From contig NZ_CP132343.1 of the NCBI RefSeq assembly GCF_040529065.1, positions 2,542,001 through 2,606,000 of the forward strand: a stretch of 64,000 nucleotides of DNA. The letters are read 5' to 3'. Made by a program: the position numbers and the translations under genes. The DNA comes from Xanthomonas sacchari (GTDB lineage: Bacteria > Pseudomonadota > Gammaproteobacteria > Xanthomonadales > Xanthomonadaceae). This document shows, piece by piece, positions 25,570-34,501 of this stretch. The notes under the pieces are model-generated. The model did not search any database. It had not been told where the DNA came from and worked only from the letters and a program-made list of their open reading frames with translations. Each line of letters opens with the position of its first letter. The first letter of the stretch is position 1.

Positions 25570-28416
25570 GTGCCGTTATCACCTTCGACCGCTGGCCTTC
25601 AGGGCGGCGAAACGGAGTATCTCGGCGTGGATCAAGGCGTCATCGCAAGCTTGCTGCAGCACCCGCTCACCTCGGCGCTCGTCCTGTTGGACGCCGATGG
25701 CAGGCCGCTGGCGGCGAACCGGGCAGCGCAGGCACTGGAGTTGCCGCGCACCGTGGAGGCGTATGCCGAGCTGTTGCGTGCGGCCCGCGAGCGCCTGCTC
25801 GGCGGCGAGACCATGCTCGCCTGCGCCTTGCCCGGCACCGCCGGGCGGCGCCTGGACGGCTGGCTGCGTGCAGTCCGCGACGACAGCGGCGGCCTGCTGG
25901 CCTATACCCTCAGCGTGCCCGAACCGGTCGGCAGCGACGGCGCCACCCGCTGGGAGATCGCCCTGGACAGCGCCGAGCACGGCCTGTGGGACTGGGACAT
26001 CCCCAGCGACACCATCTTCCGCTCCGAGCGCTGGAAGCGGATGCTCGGCTACGCGGGCGATGCCCCGGCCGATGGCCTGAACGCGCTGCTGCCGCTGGTC
26101 CACGGCGACGATCAGGAGCGCCTGCGCCAGGCGATCCGCGCGCATTTCGAGGGCCGCACCGAAACCTATATGTGCGAGTTCCGCCTGCGCCGGCAGGACG
26201 GGCAATGGCACTGGATCCTGGACCGCGGCCGCATCGTGGCGCGCACCGCCGACGGCAGCCCGCTGCGCATGATCGGCACGCACACCGACATCCACGAGCA
26301 GAAGCTGCTCGAGCAGCGCCTGCGCGACCAGCAGACCCTGCTGCGCGAGGCGCAGCGCATGACCCGCATGGGCAGCTGGTCCTGGGACCCGCTGCGCGAC
26401 CGGGTGTGGTGCTCGCGCGAGTTCCTGCGCGTCACCGGCCTGGACGAACAGCAGGCGCCGAGCAGCCGCGGCTGGCTGCGCCTGCTCAGCCGCGATTCGA
26501 TGGCGCAGCTGATTTCGGTATGGCGGCGCATGGCGCGCGAGGCCAAGCCGGCCAACTTCGAGGTCGAGCTGGTGCGCGGCGGTGAGTCGCCGTTGCACCT
26601 GCGGGTGTGGGCGCAGCCGCAGGTGGAGGCCGACGGCCGCATCCAGCGCGTGCTCGGCCAAGTGCAGAACATCACCGAACAGCGCCAGACCGACGCGCTG
26701 ATCCGCTGGCGCACCGAGCTGCTCAACCGGGTCTCGGCGCTGGGCAAGATCGGCGGCTGCGAGATCGAGGTCGGCACCCGGCGCATGCAGTGGACCGAGG
26801 AGTGCTACCGCATCCATGGCCTGCGCAAGGAGGCCATCGATCTGGACCACGCGCTGGCGCTGTACACCCAGGACTCGCGCGATGCCTTCGAGTCGGCGCT
26901 GGTGCGCATCGCCGAGGGCGGCCTGCCCGAGCAACTGGACCTGTGCTTCCACCGGCCCTCCGGGCAGCGCATCTGGGTGCAGGTGCTGGTCGAGCTGGAC
27001 GAACGCGACGGCCTGCCGCCGCGCTTCGTGGTGCTGTTCCGCGACATCACCCGCGAACGCGAGGCCAGCGAGCGCATCGAGCTGCTGGCCCACTACGACC
27101 TGCTGACCGGCCTGCCGAACCGGCAACTGCTGCGCGAGCAGGCCGAGAAGGCGATGCACGAGGCGGTGGAGCGCGGCACCACGCTGGCGATGCTGTTCGT
27201 CGACCTGGACGGCTTCAAGAGCATCAACGATTCCTTCGGCCACGCCACCGGCGACGCGCTGCTGAAGCTGGCGGCCACCCGCATGCATCAGCAACTGCGC
27301 ACCAGCGACCTGTTCGGCCGTTTCAGCGGCGACGAGTTCGTGGTGGTGCTGCGCGACCTGGCCGAGCCGGGCGACGCCGGGCACGTGGCGCGCAAGCTGA
27401 TCGCGGCGCTGGCCGAGCCGCTGCACAGCGGCGAGAACGTGATCAAGATCGGCGCCAGCATCGGCATTGCGCTGATGGAGGAGGGGCGCCAGGACTTCGA
27501 CGGCCTGCTGCGCGCGGCCGATGCGGCGATGTACGCGGCCAAGGAATCTGGGCGCAACACCTGCCACTACTACAGCCAGGACGTGCTGCTGCGCGCGCAG
27601 CGGCGCCTGGAGATCGAGCATGCGCTGCACGGCGCGCTGGACCGCGAGGAGTTCTCGCTGGTGTATCAGCCGCTGGTGCATGCGGCGGGCGAGCGCGCGC
27701 CGGCGGTTGAAGCGCTGCTGCGCTGGCACCGCCCCGGCCACGGCCACTGCAACCCGGCCGAGTTCATTCCCATCGCCGAGGAATGCGGCGAGATCGTGCG
27801 CCTGGGCGACTGGGTGATCGGCGAGGCCTGCCGCCAGGCCGCGGCCTGGGATGCGGCGGGGCTGAGCTTCGACCGGGTCTCGGTGAACGTCTCGGCGATG
27901 CAGTTGCGCGACCGCGGCTTCGCCGAGCGGGTGATCGAGCTGTGCCAGCGCAACGGCTGGTCGCCGAAGCGGCTGGAACTGGAACTGACCGAATCGGCGC
28001 TGATCCGCGACAGCGAGTCGCTGCGCCGTTGCTTCGAACTGTTCGAACAGGAAGGCGTGCTGCTGGCGGTCGACGATTTCGGAACCGGCTTCTCCAACCT
28101 GCATTACCTCAACCGCTTCCCGGTGCAGCGCCTGAAGATCGACCGCAGTTTCGTGCAGGACATGCTGCACGACAGCGGCACCGCCAAGGTCACCCAGGCG
28201 ATCGTGCAGCTCGGCCACGCGCTCGGCATGCAGGTGGTAGCCGAGGGCGTGGAGACGGTGCAGGAAGAGGCGCTGCTGCGCGAGCAGGGCTGCGACGAGA
28301 TCCAGGGCTACCTGCACGCGCGGCCGCTGCCGCCGCGCGAGCTGGCCGCCTGGTTGCGCGCGCGCCAGCAGGTGGCGCCGGCCACGCATCCACGGCTGGT
28401 GCTGGCTGCGCAGTGA
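25570..28416 (+). CDS. Multi-PAS diguanylate cyclase/phosphodiesterase (GGDEF-EAL)
   Basis: A protein of about 948 residues, cytoplasmic as far as I can see. Successive PAS-type segments (EIALDSAEHGLWDWDIPSD; MTRMGSWSWDPLRDRVWCSR; ALGKIGGCEIEVGTRRMQW) lead to GGDEF (RFSGDEFVVVL) with an RTSD inhibitory site five residues before it, then EAL. The EAL motifs are intact: VEALLRW, ELTESALIRD, DDFGTGFSN, LKIDRSF and AEGVE. It could therefore make or break cyclic di-GMP, unlike its degenerate neighbour. The GTG at 25570 opens the frame; a GTG at 25627 with GGAG upstream is an alternative start. It is divergent from the PAS kinase. Confidence 0.92.
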   Translation: MPLSPSTAGLQGGETEYLGVDQGVIASLLQHPLTSALVLLDADGRPLAANRAAQALELPRTVEAYAELLRAARERLLGGETMLACALPGTAGRRLDGWLRAVRDDSGGLLAYTLSVPEPVGSDGATRWEIALDSAEHGLWDWDIPSDTIFRSERWKRMLGYAGDAPADGLNALLPLVHGDDQERLRQAIRAHFEGRTETYMCEFRLRRQDGQWHWILDRGRIVARTADGSPLRMIGTHTDIHEQKLLEQRLRDQQTLLREAQRMTRMGSWSWDPLRDRVWCSREFLRVTGLDEQQAPSSRGWLRLLSRDSMAQLISVWRRMAREAKPANFEVELVRGGESPLHLRVWAQPQVEADGRIQRVLGQVQNITEQRQTDALIRWRTELLNRVSALGKIGGCEIEVGTRRMQWTEECYRIHGLRKEAIDLDHALALYTQDSRDAFESALVRIAEGGLPEQLDLCFHRPSGQRIWVQVLVELDERDGLPPRFVVLFRDITREREASERIELLAHYDLLTGLPNRQLLREQAEKAMHEAVERGTTLAMLFVDLDGFKSINDSFGHATGDALLKLAATRMHQQLRTSDLFGRFSGDEFVVVLRDLAEPGDAGHVARKLIAALAEPLHSGENVIKIGASIGIALMEEGRQDFDGLLRAADAAMYAAKESGRNTCHYYSQDVLLRAQRRLEIEHALHGALDREEFSLVYQPLVHAAGERAPAVEALLRWHRPGHGHCNPAEFIPIAEECGEIVRLGDWVIGEACRQAAAWDAAGLSFDRVSVNVSAMQLRDRGFAERVIELCQRNGWSPKRLELELTESALIRDSESLRRCFELFEQEGVLLAVDDFGTGFSNLHYLNRFPVQRLKIDRSFVQDMLHDSGTAKVTQAIVQLGHALGMQVVAEGVETVQEEALLREQGCDEIQGYLHARPLPPRELAAWLRARQQVAPATHPRLVLAAQ

Positions 28417-28941
28417 ATGCGCGGCGCTGCGTGCGCCGTGCCGACTTGCGGCGGCGCAGCAGCTGGCTATACTGCGCGCGCCCATCGTTTCCCGGCCAGA
28501 GGCCACCTTCCTTGGACAGTCATCCTAGACCGACGCTGCAGCGACAGAGCTGACAGGACCGCCACGGTCTGGGTCGTCCCAGATGGGTCCCGTCCGCTCA
28601 GGACGGGATCGTTCGCCAGCCCCTTGCGGCGCTGGCCTTGATTCCGAGAGTGCGCAAGCCCGATCCGCGAGGACTCCGAGCGTAGCCCCTGGCGTTGCCC
28701 GTCGTCGGAGCCGCCCATGCGCCTGCCATCGCCATCGTTCCCGATCCACCTGACATCGCGGCCCAGCCGCGCACGGTGGCGACGTCCTGCCTGCGCCACA
28801 TCGCCTGGCGACGCCCGCGCAGCCGGCAGCGGCTGACGCACGCCGTACATCTTCCCCGGTCACACTGGGCGGTCCGCTCCGCGACCCGCGCCAGCGTCCT
28901 TTTTCCTGCGGCGCCCGCTGCCGCTCCTGCCGGATCTTCCC
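28417..28941 (+). other. Gene-free, hairpin-rich leader of the ABC transporter operon
   Basis: 525 bases with no credible gene. Between 28568 and 28608 there are two back-to-back perfect hairpins: TCTGGG-TCGT-CCCAGA (28568-28583) and TCCCGTCC-GCTCA-GGACGGGA (28588-28608). A further stem, CTCCGA/TCGGAG, spans about 28673-28711. No T-run follows, so these are not simple terminators. The length suggests a structured 5' leader. I compared it by eye with TPP, cobalamin, M-box, yybP-ykoY and guanidine motifs and found no match. Confidence 0.5.
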
Positions 28942-30699
28942 ATGCTGCCATTCGCTCGCGACCGCACCGCGCCCGGACAGCTCGCCGCACGCCCCGGCGT
29001 GCTGCCCAACCTGCACGACCTTGCGGTGTTCGCGCTGCTGCTGGGGCTGGGGGCGCTGCTGCTGCACGGCGCTGCCGACATGCGCGCGCCGTTGCCGCCG
29101 GCCGGCACCGATGCGGTGTCGCTGGACCTGTGGCAATTGCCCGAATACGGCCTGCGCACCACCTTGCGCATGTTCGCGGCGATGGCCGCCTCGCTGGTGT
29201 TCACCTTCGTGGTGGCGACCCTGGCCGCCAAGAGCCGCCGCGCCGAGCGGGTGATCGTGCCGGCGCTGGACATCCTGCAGTCGGTGCCGGTGCTGGGCTT
29301 TCTCACCTTCACCGTCACCTTCTTCCTGGGCCTGTTCCCCGGTCGGCAGATCGGTGCCGAACTGGCTTCGATCTTCGCCATCTTCACCAGCCAGGCCTGG
29401 AACATGGCGTTCTCGTTCTATCAGTCGCTGCGCAACGTGCCGCGCGACCTGGACGAGGTGTCGCGCGGTTTCGGGCTCAGCGCCTGGCAGCGCTTCTGGC
29501 GGCTGGAGGCGCCGTACGCCACGCCCTCGTTGATCTGGAACATGATGATGTCCATGTCCGGCGGCTGGTTCTTCGTGGTCGCCTCCGAGGCGATCAGCGT
29601 CGGCGACCACACCCTGGAACTGCCCGGCATCGGCTCGTACCTGGCGCTGGCGATCGCCCAGCGCAACTTCGCCGCGGTCGGCTGGGCAGTGGTGGCGATG
29701 GCGGTGCTGATCGCGCTGTACGACCAGTTGCTGTTCCGCCCGATCGTGGCCTGGTCGGACAAGTTCCGCGCCGAGCTGACCGCCTCGCAGGACAAGCCGC
29801 AGTCGTGGCTGTACGACCTGCTGCGGCGCACGCGCCTGGCCAAGCGCCTGGTCGCACCGCTGGCCTGGGTCTGGCAGCGCGCCATGCTGGTGCGCTGGAC
29901 GCCGCGGCGCCAGCCGCAACTGCAGGCCGCGCCGCAGGCACCCGGCCGCAGCGGGGTGTGGGGCGACCGGCTGTGGAGCGCGGCGCTGGCGCTGGCCGGC
30001 GCGGCCGCGGCCTGGTTTGCCTACGACTACGGCCGCCGCCACCTGGGCCTGCACGACCTGGCCGAGGCCTTCGGCGGTGGCCTGGCCACGCTGCTGCGGG
30101 TGGTGGTGCTGATCGCCCTGGCCAGCCTGGTGTGGGTGCCGATCGGCGTGTGGATCGGGCTGCGGCCGAAGGTGGCGCAGCGGGTGCAGCCGCTGGCGCA
30201 GTTCCTGGCCGCGTTCCCGGCCAACGTGCTGTTCCCGTTCGCGGTGCTGGCCATCGTCAGCACCGGCGCCGATCCCAACATCTGGCTGTCGCCGCTGATG
30301 ATCCTCGGCACCCAGTGGTACATCCTGTTCAACGTGATCGCCGGCGCCAGCGCGTTCCCCACCGATCTGCGCGAGGCCGCGACCATCTACCACCTGCGTT
30401 CGTGGACCTGGTGGCGGCGGGTGATCCTGCCCGGCATCTTCCCCTACTACATCACCGGCGCGCTGACCGCGTCGGGCGGCTCCTGGAACGCCAGCATCGT
30501 GGCCGAGCTGGCCAGTTGGGGCCACACCCAGGTGCAGGCCTACGGCCTGGGCGCCTACATCGCCCGCGCCACCGCCGCCGGCGACGGCCCGCGGGTCCTG
30601 CTCGGTGTGGCGGTGATGTCGCTGTTCGTGACCCTCTTCAACCGCGCGGTCTGGCGACGCCTGTACGTGTTCGCCGAACGCCGCCTGCGTTTCGACTGA
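28942..30699 (+). CDS. NitT/TauT-type ABC transporter permease, fused double domain
   Basis: A 585-residue inner-membrane permease made of two BPD_transp_1 units, about residues 1-280 and 340-585, so one polypeptide supplies both halves of the channel. Each half carries the loop that docks on the ATPase (DLDEVSRGFGLSAWQRFWRL; DLREAATIYHLRSWTWWRRV). The family imports nitrate, sulfonates, taurine or similar anions, but the fused form is poorly characterised and the substrate cannot be read. It is followed after 16 bases by its ATPase. No periplasmic binding protein gene is adjacent. The ATG at 28942 has only a weak ribosome site. Confidence 0.88.
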   Translation: MLPFARDRTAPGQLAARPGVLPNLHDLAVFALLLGLGALLLHGAADMRAPLPPAGTDAVSLDLWQLPEYGLRTTLRMFAAMAASLVFTFVVATLAAKSRRAERVIVPALDILQSVPVLGFLTFTVTFFLGLFPGRQIGAELASIFAIFTSQAWNMAFSFYQSLRNVPRDLDEVSRGFGLSAWQRFWRLEAPYATPSLIWNMMMSMSGGWFFVVASEAISVGDHTLELPGIGSYLALAIAQRNFAAVGWAVVAMAVLIALYDQLLFRPIVAWSDKFRAELTASQDKPQSWLYDLLRRTRLAKRLVAPLAWVWQRAMLVRWTPRRQPQLQAAPQAPGRSGVWGDRLWSAALALAGAAAAWFAYDYGRRHLGLHDLAEAFGGGLATLLRVVVLIALASLVWVPIGVWIGLRPKVAQRVQPLAQFLAAFPANVLFPFAVLAIVSTGADPNIWLSPLMILGTQWYILFNVIAGASAFPTDLREAATIYHLRSWTWWRRVILPGIFPYYITGALTASGGSWNASIVAELASWGHTQVQAYGLGAYIARATAAGDGPRVLLGVAVMSLFVTLFNRAVWRRLYVFAERRLRFD

Positions 30700-30715
30700 T
30701 TCCTGGAGACCGACC

Positions 30716-32035
30716 ATGAGCTATTCCGCAAGCGTGCCCGAACGCGCCCCGCTGGTCCGCGTGCAGGGCGTGCGCAAGACCTACGACAAGGGTGGGGCGA
30801 CGCCGCTGGTGGTGCTGGAGGATGTCGACCTGACCCTGCACTCGGGGCAGATCGTCGGCCTGCTCGGCCGTTCCGGCTCGGGCAAGTCGACCCTGCTGCG
30901 CGCCATCGCCGGGTTGCTGCAGCCCAGCGCCGGCAGCATCGCCTTCCGCGACGCCGCGCCCGGCCAGGTCGCCGACGACATCGCCATGGTGTTCCAGAGC
31001 TTCGCCCTGTTCCCGTGGCTGACCGTGCTGCAGAACGTGGAAGTGGGCCTGGAAGCGCGCGGCGTAGCCGCCGACGAACGCCGCCGGCGTGCGCTGGCGG
31101 CGATCGACCTGATCGGCCTGGACGGTTACGAGGGCGCCTACCCGAAGGAACTGTCCGGCGGCATGCGCCAGCGCGTGGGCCTGGCGCGGGCGCTGGTGGT
31201 GCGGCCGAAGCTGCTGCTGATGGACGAGCCGTTCTCGGCGCTGGATGTGCTGACCGCCGAGACCCTGCGCACCGACCTGCTGGACCTGTGGTCGGAAGGG
31301 CGCATGCCGATCGAATCGATCCTGATGGTCACCCACAACATCGAAGAGGCGGTGCTGATGTGCGACCGCATCGTCATCTTCGGCGCCAATCCGGGGCGGG
31401 TGATCGGCGAGATCGAGGTGACCCTGCCGCAGCCGCGCAACCGCCTGGCACCGGCGTTCCGCGCCCTGGTCGACGACATCTACGCGCGCATGACCGCCAG
31501 CCCGCAGCGGCCGCAGACCCGCGAGGGCGTGTTTCCGGGCAGCGGCATCGCCATGGTCCTGCCGCGCGTGTCGAGCAACCTGCTGGCCGGCCTGATCGAG
31601 GCGGTGGCGGCCGAGCCCTACCACGGCCGCGCCGACCTGCCGCCGCTGGCGGCCGGCCTGCAGCTGGAAGTGGACGAACTGTTCCCGATCGCCGAGACCC
31701 TGCAACTGCTGCGATTCGCCGTCTTCGAACAGGGCGACCTGCAGCTGACCCCAGCCGGGCAGCGCTTCGCCGAACTTGGGACCGACGCGCGCAAGCAACT
31801 GTTCGCCCAGCACCTGGCCACCTACGTGCCGCTGGCCGCGCACATCCGCCGCGTGCTCGACGAACGCCCAGCGCATCACGCACCGGCGCGCCGTTTCCGC
31901 GACGAACTGGAAGACCACATGTCCGAGGCCTATGCGGCGGAGACGGTGCAGGCGGTCACCAGCTGGGCGCGCTACGCCGAGTACTTCGCCTACGACAAGC
32001 AGGCGGACCTGTTCTCGCTGGAGAATCCGAGCTGA
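30716..32035 (+). CDS. ABC transporter ATPase with C-terminal AAA-associated domain
   Basis: A 439-residue ATPase paired with the fused permease. Residues 1-260 are a standard NrtD/SsuB-type domain: Walker A GRSGSGKST, Q loop MVFQSFALFPW, signature LSGGMRQRVGLARAL, Walker B LLLMDEPFSALD and the H-loop His in VTHNIEEAV. Residues about 285-430 form an extra C-terminal domain of the AAA-associated kind (LQLEVDELFPIAETLQLLRF), typical of this subgroup and possibly regulatory. CTGGAGAC gives a good ribosome site. It is the end of the operon; a REP-like cluster follows. Confidence 0.9.
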   Translation: MSYSASVPERAPLVRVQGVRKTYDKGGATPLVVLEDVDLTLHSGQIVGLLGRSGSGKSTLLRAIAGLLQPSAGSIAFRDAAPGQVADDIAMVFQSFALFPWLTVLQNVEVGLEARGVAADERRRRALAAIDLIGLDGYEGAYPKELSGGMRQRVGLARALVVRPKLLLMDEPFSALDVLTAETLRTDLLDLWSEGRMPIESILMVTHNIEEAVLMCDRIVIFGANPGRVIGEIEVTLPQPRNRLAPAFRALVDDIYARMTASPQRPQTREGVFPGSGIAMVLPRVSSNLLAGLIEAVAAEPYHGRADLPPLAAGLQLEVDELFPIAETLQLLRFAVFEQGDLQLTPAGQRFAELGTDARKQLFAQHLATYVPLAAHIRRVLDERPAHHAPARRFRDELEDHMSEAYAAETVQAVTSWARYAEYFAYDKQADLFSLENPS

Positions 32036-32058
32036 CCAAGCGAGCTGCACAGCCTCGC

Positions 32059-32591
32059 GTAGGAGCGGCTTCAGCCGCGACCGGACGGCCAACATTGCAG
32101 GAACGGCGTCAGGCATGAGCTTGCTCGCCGCCCAATGCGCTTTGCAGCAACGATGTTGGGATCTGATCGGAGTCGTTTGTGGGAGGGACTTCAGTCCCGA
32201 CTGCAGGCGCATCGAAGCGCCGGACGGCATCGCGCGTCGCGACTGAAGTCGCTCCCACAGTGACGCTTTCCCACGGCCGGGCGCTCGCGATCGGGAGAAG
32301 GGTTCAGGCGCGCGCCTGGATGCGACGTCGATCGGTCAATGTGTCTTAGCTCGCCGCCGAATGCGCCTTTCCAGCAACGATGTCGCGATCCGATCGGAGC
32401 CGTTGTGGGAGGGACTTCAGTCCCGACTGCATGCGGCGGCCAGGAACGTGTCGCTAGCTTGTGGCGATTGAGAAGCCGTACGGCTCGGCTTTTCCGCGGC
32501 CTGTTGGGCGCTTCTTGCTCGCGTAGGAGCGGCTTCAGCCGCGACGGGGGCATTCCCGATACCGCCTGTCGCGGCTGAAGCCGCTCCCACA
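32059..32591. repeat. Cluster of six REP-like hairpin repeats
   Basis: Six copies of a short palindromic element, GTAGGAGCGGCTTCAGCC-GCGAC or GTGGGAGGGACTTCAGTC-CCGAC. They lie at 32059-32081 (+), 32178-32201 (+), 32236-32260 (-), 32404-32427 (+), 32523-32545 (+) and 32568-32591 (-). The last two are head-to-head, as in paired REP units. The interval 32036-32731 has no supported gene. Such elements are spread by RAYT transposases in gamma-proteobacteria; none is in the window. Confidence 0.88.
32119..32437 (+). repeat. Two imperfect ~90-base direct copies that include a REP element
   Basis: 32119-32208 and 32346-32434 align over about 90 bases with a handful of mismatches: both read GCTCGCCGCC, then AATGCGC, CAGCAACGATGT, GATC-GATCGGAG, and end in the GTGGGAGGGACTTCAGTC element. 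The duplication is therefore larger than the REP itself, suggesting a composite repeat or a local duplication. Confidence 0.75.
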
Positions 32592-32731
32592 GACGTGCAA
32601 CGTGCATGGCCCACGCGGCCTCCTGCACCAAGCGAAATCGAGAGATGGGCCCGGGTCGCTCTCTAGCGCGGGGCCCCGAACGCGCTGCCACATCAGGCAC
32701 CGCGCGATGCCAGCGCCGCCGCCGCGTCGAC

Positions 32732-33070
32732 TCAGTCGCCGTCGTAGAGCGGGAAGTGCACCAGCGGCGCCGGCGTCCCGGCGGCAGCGACTGCGCTGCC
32801 GTTCAGGCCCATGTCCCAGGCCAGGCCGGCCCAGACCGGGTCGGCGATGCGCGCGTCCTGCGGTGCCGGCGCGCGCGCGCTCAGCAATTGCCGCAATTCG
32901 GCCTGGGCCAGCGTCTCCAGCCGTCGCAGGGCGTGGCCGGGCTGGCGCGGTGCGGCCGCCGGCCGGATGCCGGGATCGGCCACCGGCTCGGACGCAGGCA
33001 CGTGCACGCTGCTGCTTTCATCGCAGGACATGGCCGCAACTCGGGACAGGGACTGGAGATGCATCGACAT
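32732..33070 (-). CDS. Hypothetical small protein downstream of a chemoreceptor
   Basis: A frame of 112 residues on the same strand as the chemoreceptor gene and 91 bases after it. No domain is recognised. The middle (PRQPGHALRRLETLAQAELR) looks helical; the end (PVWAGLAWDMGLNG and VHFPLYDGD) has several aromatic residues. There is no signal peptide or membrane helix. ATGs at 33070 and 33064 are both possible. A GC hairpin separates it from the upstream gene. Overlapping plus-strand frames are less convincing. It could still be a chance frame in GC-rich DNA. Confidence 0.45.
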   Translation of the reverse strand: MSMHLQSLSRVAAMSCDESSSVHVPASEPVADPGIRPAAAPRQPGHALRRLETLAQAELRQLLSARAPAPQDARIADPVWAGLAWDMGLNGSAVAAAGTPAPLVHFPLYDGD

Positions 33071-33105
33071 CGACGGGGCCGGACGGGAAGGGCAGAGACG
33101 ACAAG

Positions 33106-33123
33106 CCCCGGCAGGGGCCGGGG
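33106..33123 (-). terminator. GC hairpin after the chemoreceptor gene
   Basis: CCCCGGC and GCCGGGG pair around a four-base loop, 39 bases past the chemoreceptor stop. No T-run follows on the minus strand, so termination may be partial and the small downstream frame may be cotranscribed. Confidence 0.5.
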
Positions 33124-33161
33124 ACTCGTCGGTTCATGGCGTGGAGCGCGACAAGACGGAC

Positions 33162-34352
33162 TTAGAACAACTCGACCGTGCCGGCGCCCATGCTCTGCTG
33201 CGCCACCGGCTTGTGCGGCGGACGCTCCCACTCCACGCGCATGTCGCGCAGGCGGTTGCCGACCCGCTGCAGGGCGTCGAGCAGTTCGTGGTCGAACACG
33301 CCGCCATTGCGATGCAGCAGTTCCTGCAGCGCCACGGCCTCGCGGTTGATCGCGGTCAGGCGGTCCAGGTGGGTGTGCACGCCGCCCAGGGCCTGGGTCG
33401 CGATGTCCTCGAACTGCAGGGCGCGCACGGCTTCGGCGACGCTGCTGTCGATGGCGCGGCCGCACTCGGAGATCTCGCGCATGCCGTCGCCCAGCGAGTG
33501 GTTGATCGCAGCCACGTTGTCCAGCATCGCCGCGGCCTCGGCCCGCGCTTCGCGGGAGCGGTCCATGTCGCGCGAGGCCATGTTCGAGACCGTCTCGCGA
33601 ACCTTGGCGATGGCGTCCTTGGAGCTGTGCGCCAGCTTGCGGATCTGCTCGTTGAAGGTGGTCGAGCGCTCGGACAGGTTGCGCACCTCGTCGGCCACCA
33701 CCGCGAAGCCGCGGCCCGCCTCACCGGCGCGCGCCGCTTCGATCGCCGCGTTCAGCGCCAGCAGGTTGGTCTGGTCGGCGATCGACTTGACGTCCTCCAG
33801 CAGGGCGAAGATGCCGTCCAGGTGCTGGGACATGTCGTCGATGTAGTGCACCGTGGTGCTGCTCTGGCCGCTGACCTGTTCCAGCGCCTCGACCAGCTGC
33901 TCCATGCGCTGGCTGGCATGCTGGGCGAAGCGGGCCACGTCCACCCCGGCGCCGCCGTCTTCGCCGGCGCGGTCGACGATGCGGGCCAGCGCCACGCTCT
34001 GCTGCCGCGACTTGCGGTTCATCGCCTCGAAGCTGCCACCCAGGCCGCTGACCGCCTGGCGGATCAGTTCGCGGGCGCGTTCGATCTCGGAGCGGGAGCC
34101 CTCGATCTCGTTGCCGACGAAGCTGCGCAGCTCGGTCAGCAGGTGGTCCTGCTCGCGCATGACCTTGGCCTGCTCGGGCGAGCGCCGGCTCTGGCTGTAC
34201 GCGGTCCAGCCGGCGAAGCCGAGCCAGCTCAGCGTCATGGTGGTGAGGATGGCCCAACGGACCGGGGCCGGCCAGTCGAAACCGGCGGCGATGGGGAACA
34301 GCAGCGTCAGGGCGAGCGGGGCGGCCAGACGGATCAGGAGGCGTGAGTACAT
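33162..34352 (-). CDS. Methyl-accepting chemotaxis protein without periplasmic sensor
   Basis: A receptor of 396 residues. Two hydrophobic stretches at about 7-25 and 30-48 are separated by only a few residues ([10 protein letters not shown]), so there is no periplasmic ligand domain. The cytoplasmic part is coiled coil ending in the signalling hairpin: [20 protein letters not shown] then [18 protein letters not shown], which contacts CheA and CheW. After it comes a long helical return arm and a C-terminal tail. The start at 34352 (MYSRLLIRL) is chosen over a much longer frame that overlaps hflD. A sigma-28 promoter lies 29 bases upstream, tying it to the motility regulon. Confidence 0.92.
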   Translation of the reverse strand: MYSRLLIRLAAPLALTLLFPIAAGFDWPAPVRWAILTTMTLSWLGFAGWTAYSQSRRSPEQAKVMREQDHLLTELRSFVGNEIEGSRSEIERARELIRQAVSGLGGSFEAMNRKSRQQSVALARIVDRAGEDGGAGVDVARFAQHASQRMEQLVEALEQVSGQSSTTVHYIDDMSQHLDGIFALLEDVKSIADQTNLLALNAAIEAARAGEAGRGFAVVADEVRNLSERSTTFNEQIRKLAHSSKDAIAKVRETVSNMASRDMDRSREARAEAAAMLDNVAAINHSLGDGMREISECGRAIDSSVAEAVRALQFEDIATQALGGVHTHLDRLTAINREAVALQELLHRNGGVFDHELLDALQRVGNRLRDMRVEWERPPHKPVAQQSMGAGTVELF

Positions 34353-34380
34353 GGAAGTTCTCGGCAGATTCACGATTGCT

Positions 34381-34407
34381 GTATCGGCCGTCCCCCCCGG
34401 GTCTTTA
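34381..34407 (-). promoter_or_regulatory. sigma-28 promoter of the chemoreceptor gene
   Basis: Minus strand reads TAAAGACC, 11 bases, GCCGATAC: -10 matches 7 of 8 positions, -35 TAAA core plus G intact. It is 29 bases from the ATG, with no competing gene. Confidence 0.83.
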
Positions 34408-34501
34408 GCAGCGTCATCGCCGGATCGTCGAAACCTGCCTCCTTTCGCAGGATCGGCGTCGCAGAACGGGCGCGGCGGCCCGCGCCCTCCCGCCTCCGGG
34501 C

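Noticed and set aside
25579-28506. 975-residue minus-strand frame opposite the PAS-GGDEF-EAL gene
   Set aside because: Composition (Gln/Ala/Arg/His/Leu) is that of an antisense shadow; the plus frame has clear conserved domains.
28568-28583. Hairpin with ACGA loop on the minus strand, like a guanidine-II (mini-ykkC) stem
   Set aside because: The second hairpin lacks the ACGR loop, and no minus-strand gene lies downstream.
32602-33349. Plus-strand frames opposite the small hypothetical gene and the chemoreceptor end
   Set aside because: Arg/Pro/Ala-rich, no ribosome site, and they overlap a well-supported chemoreceptor gene.
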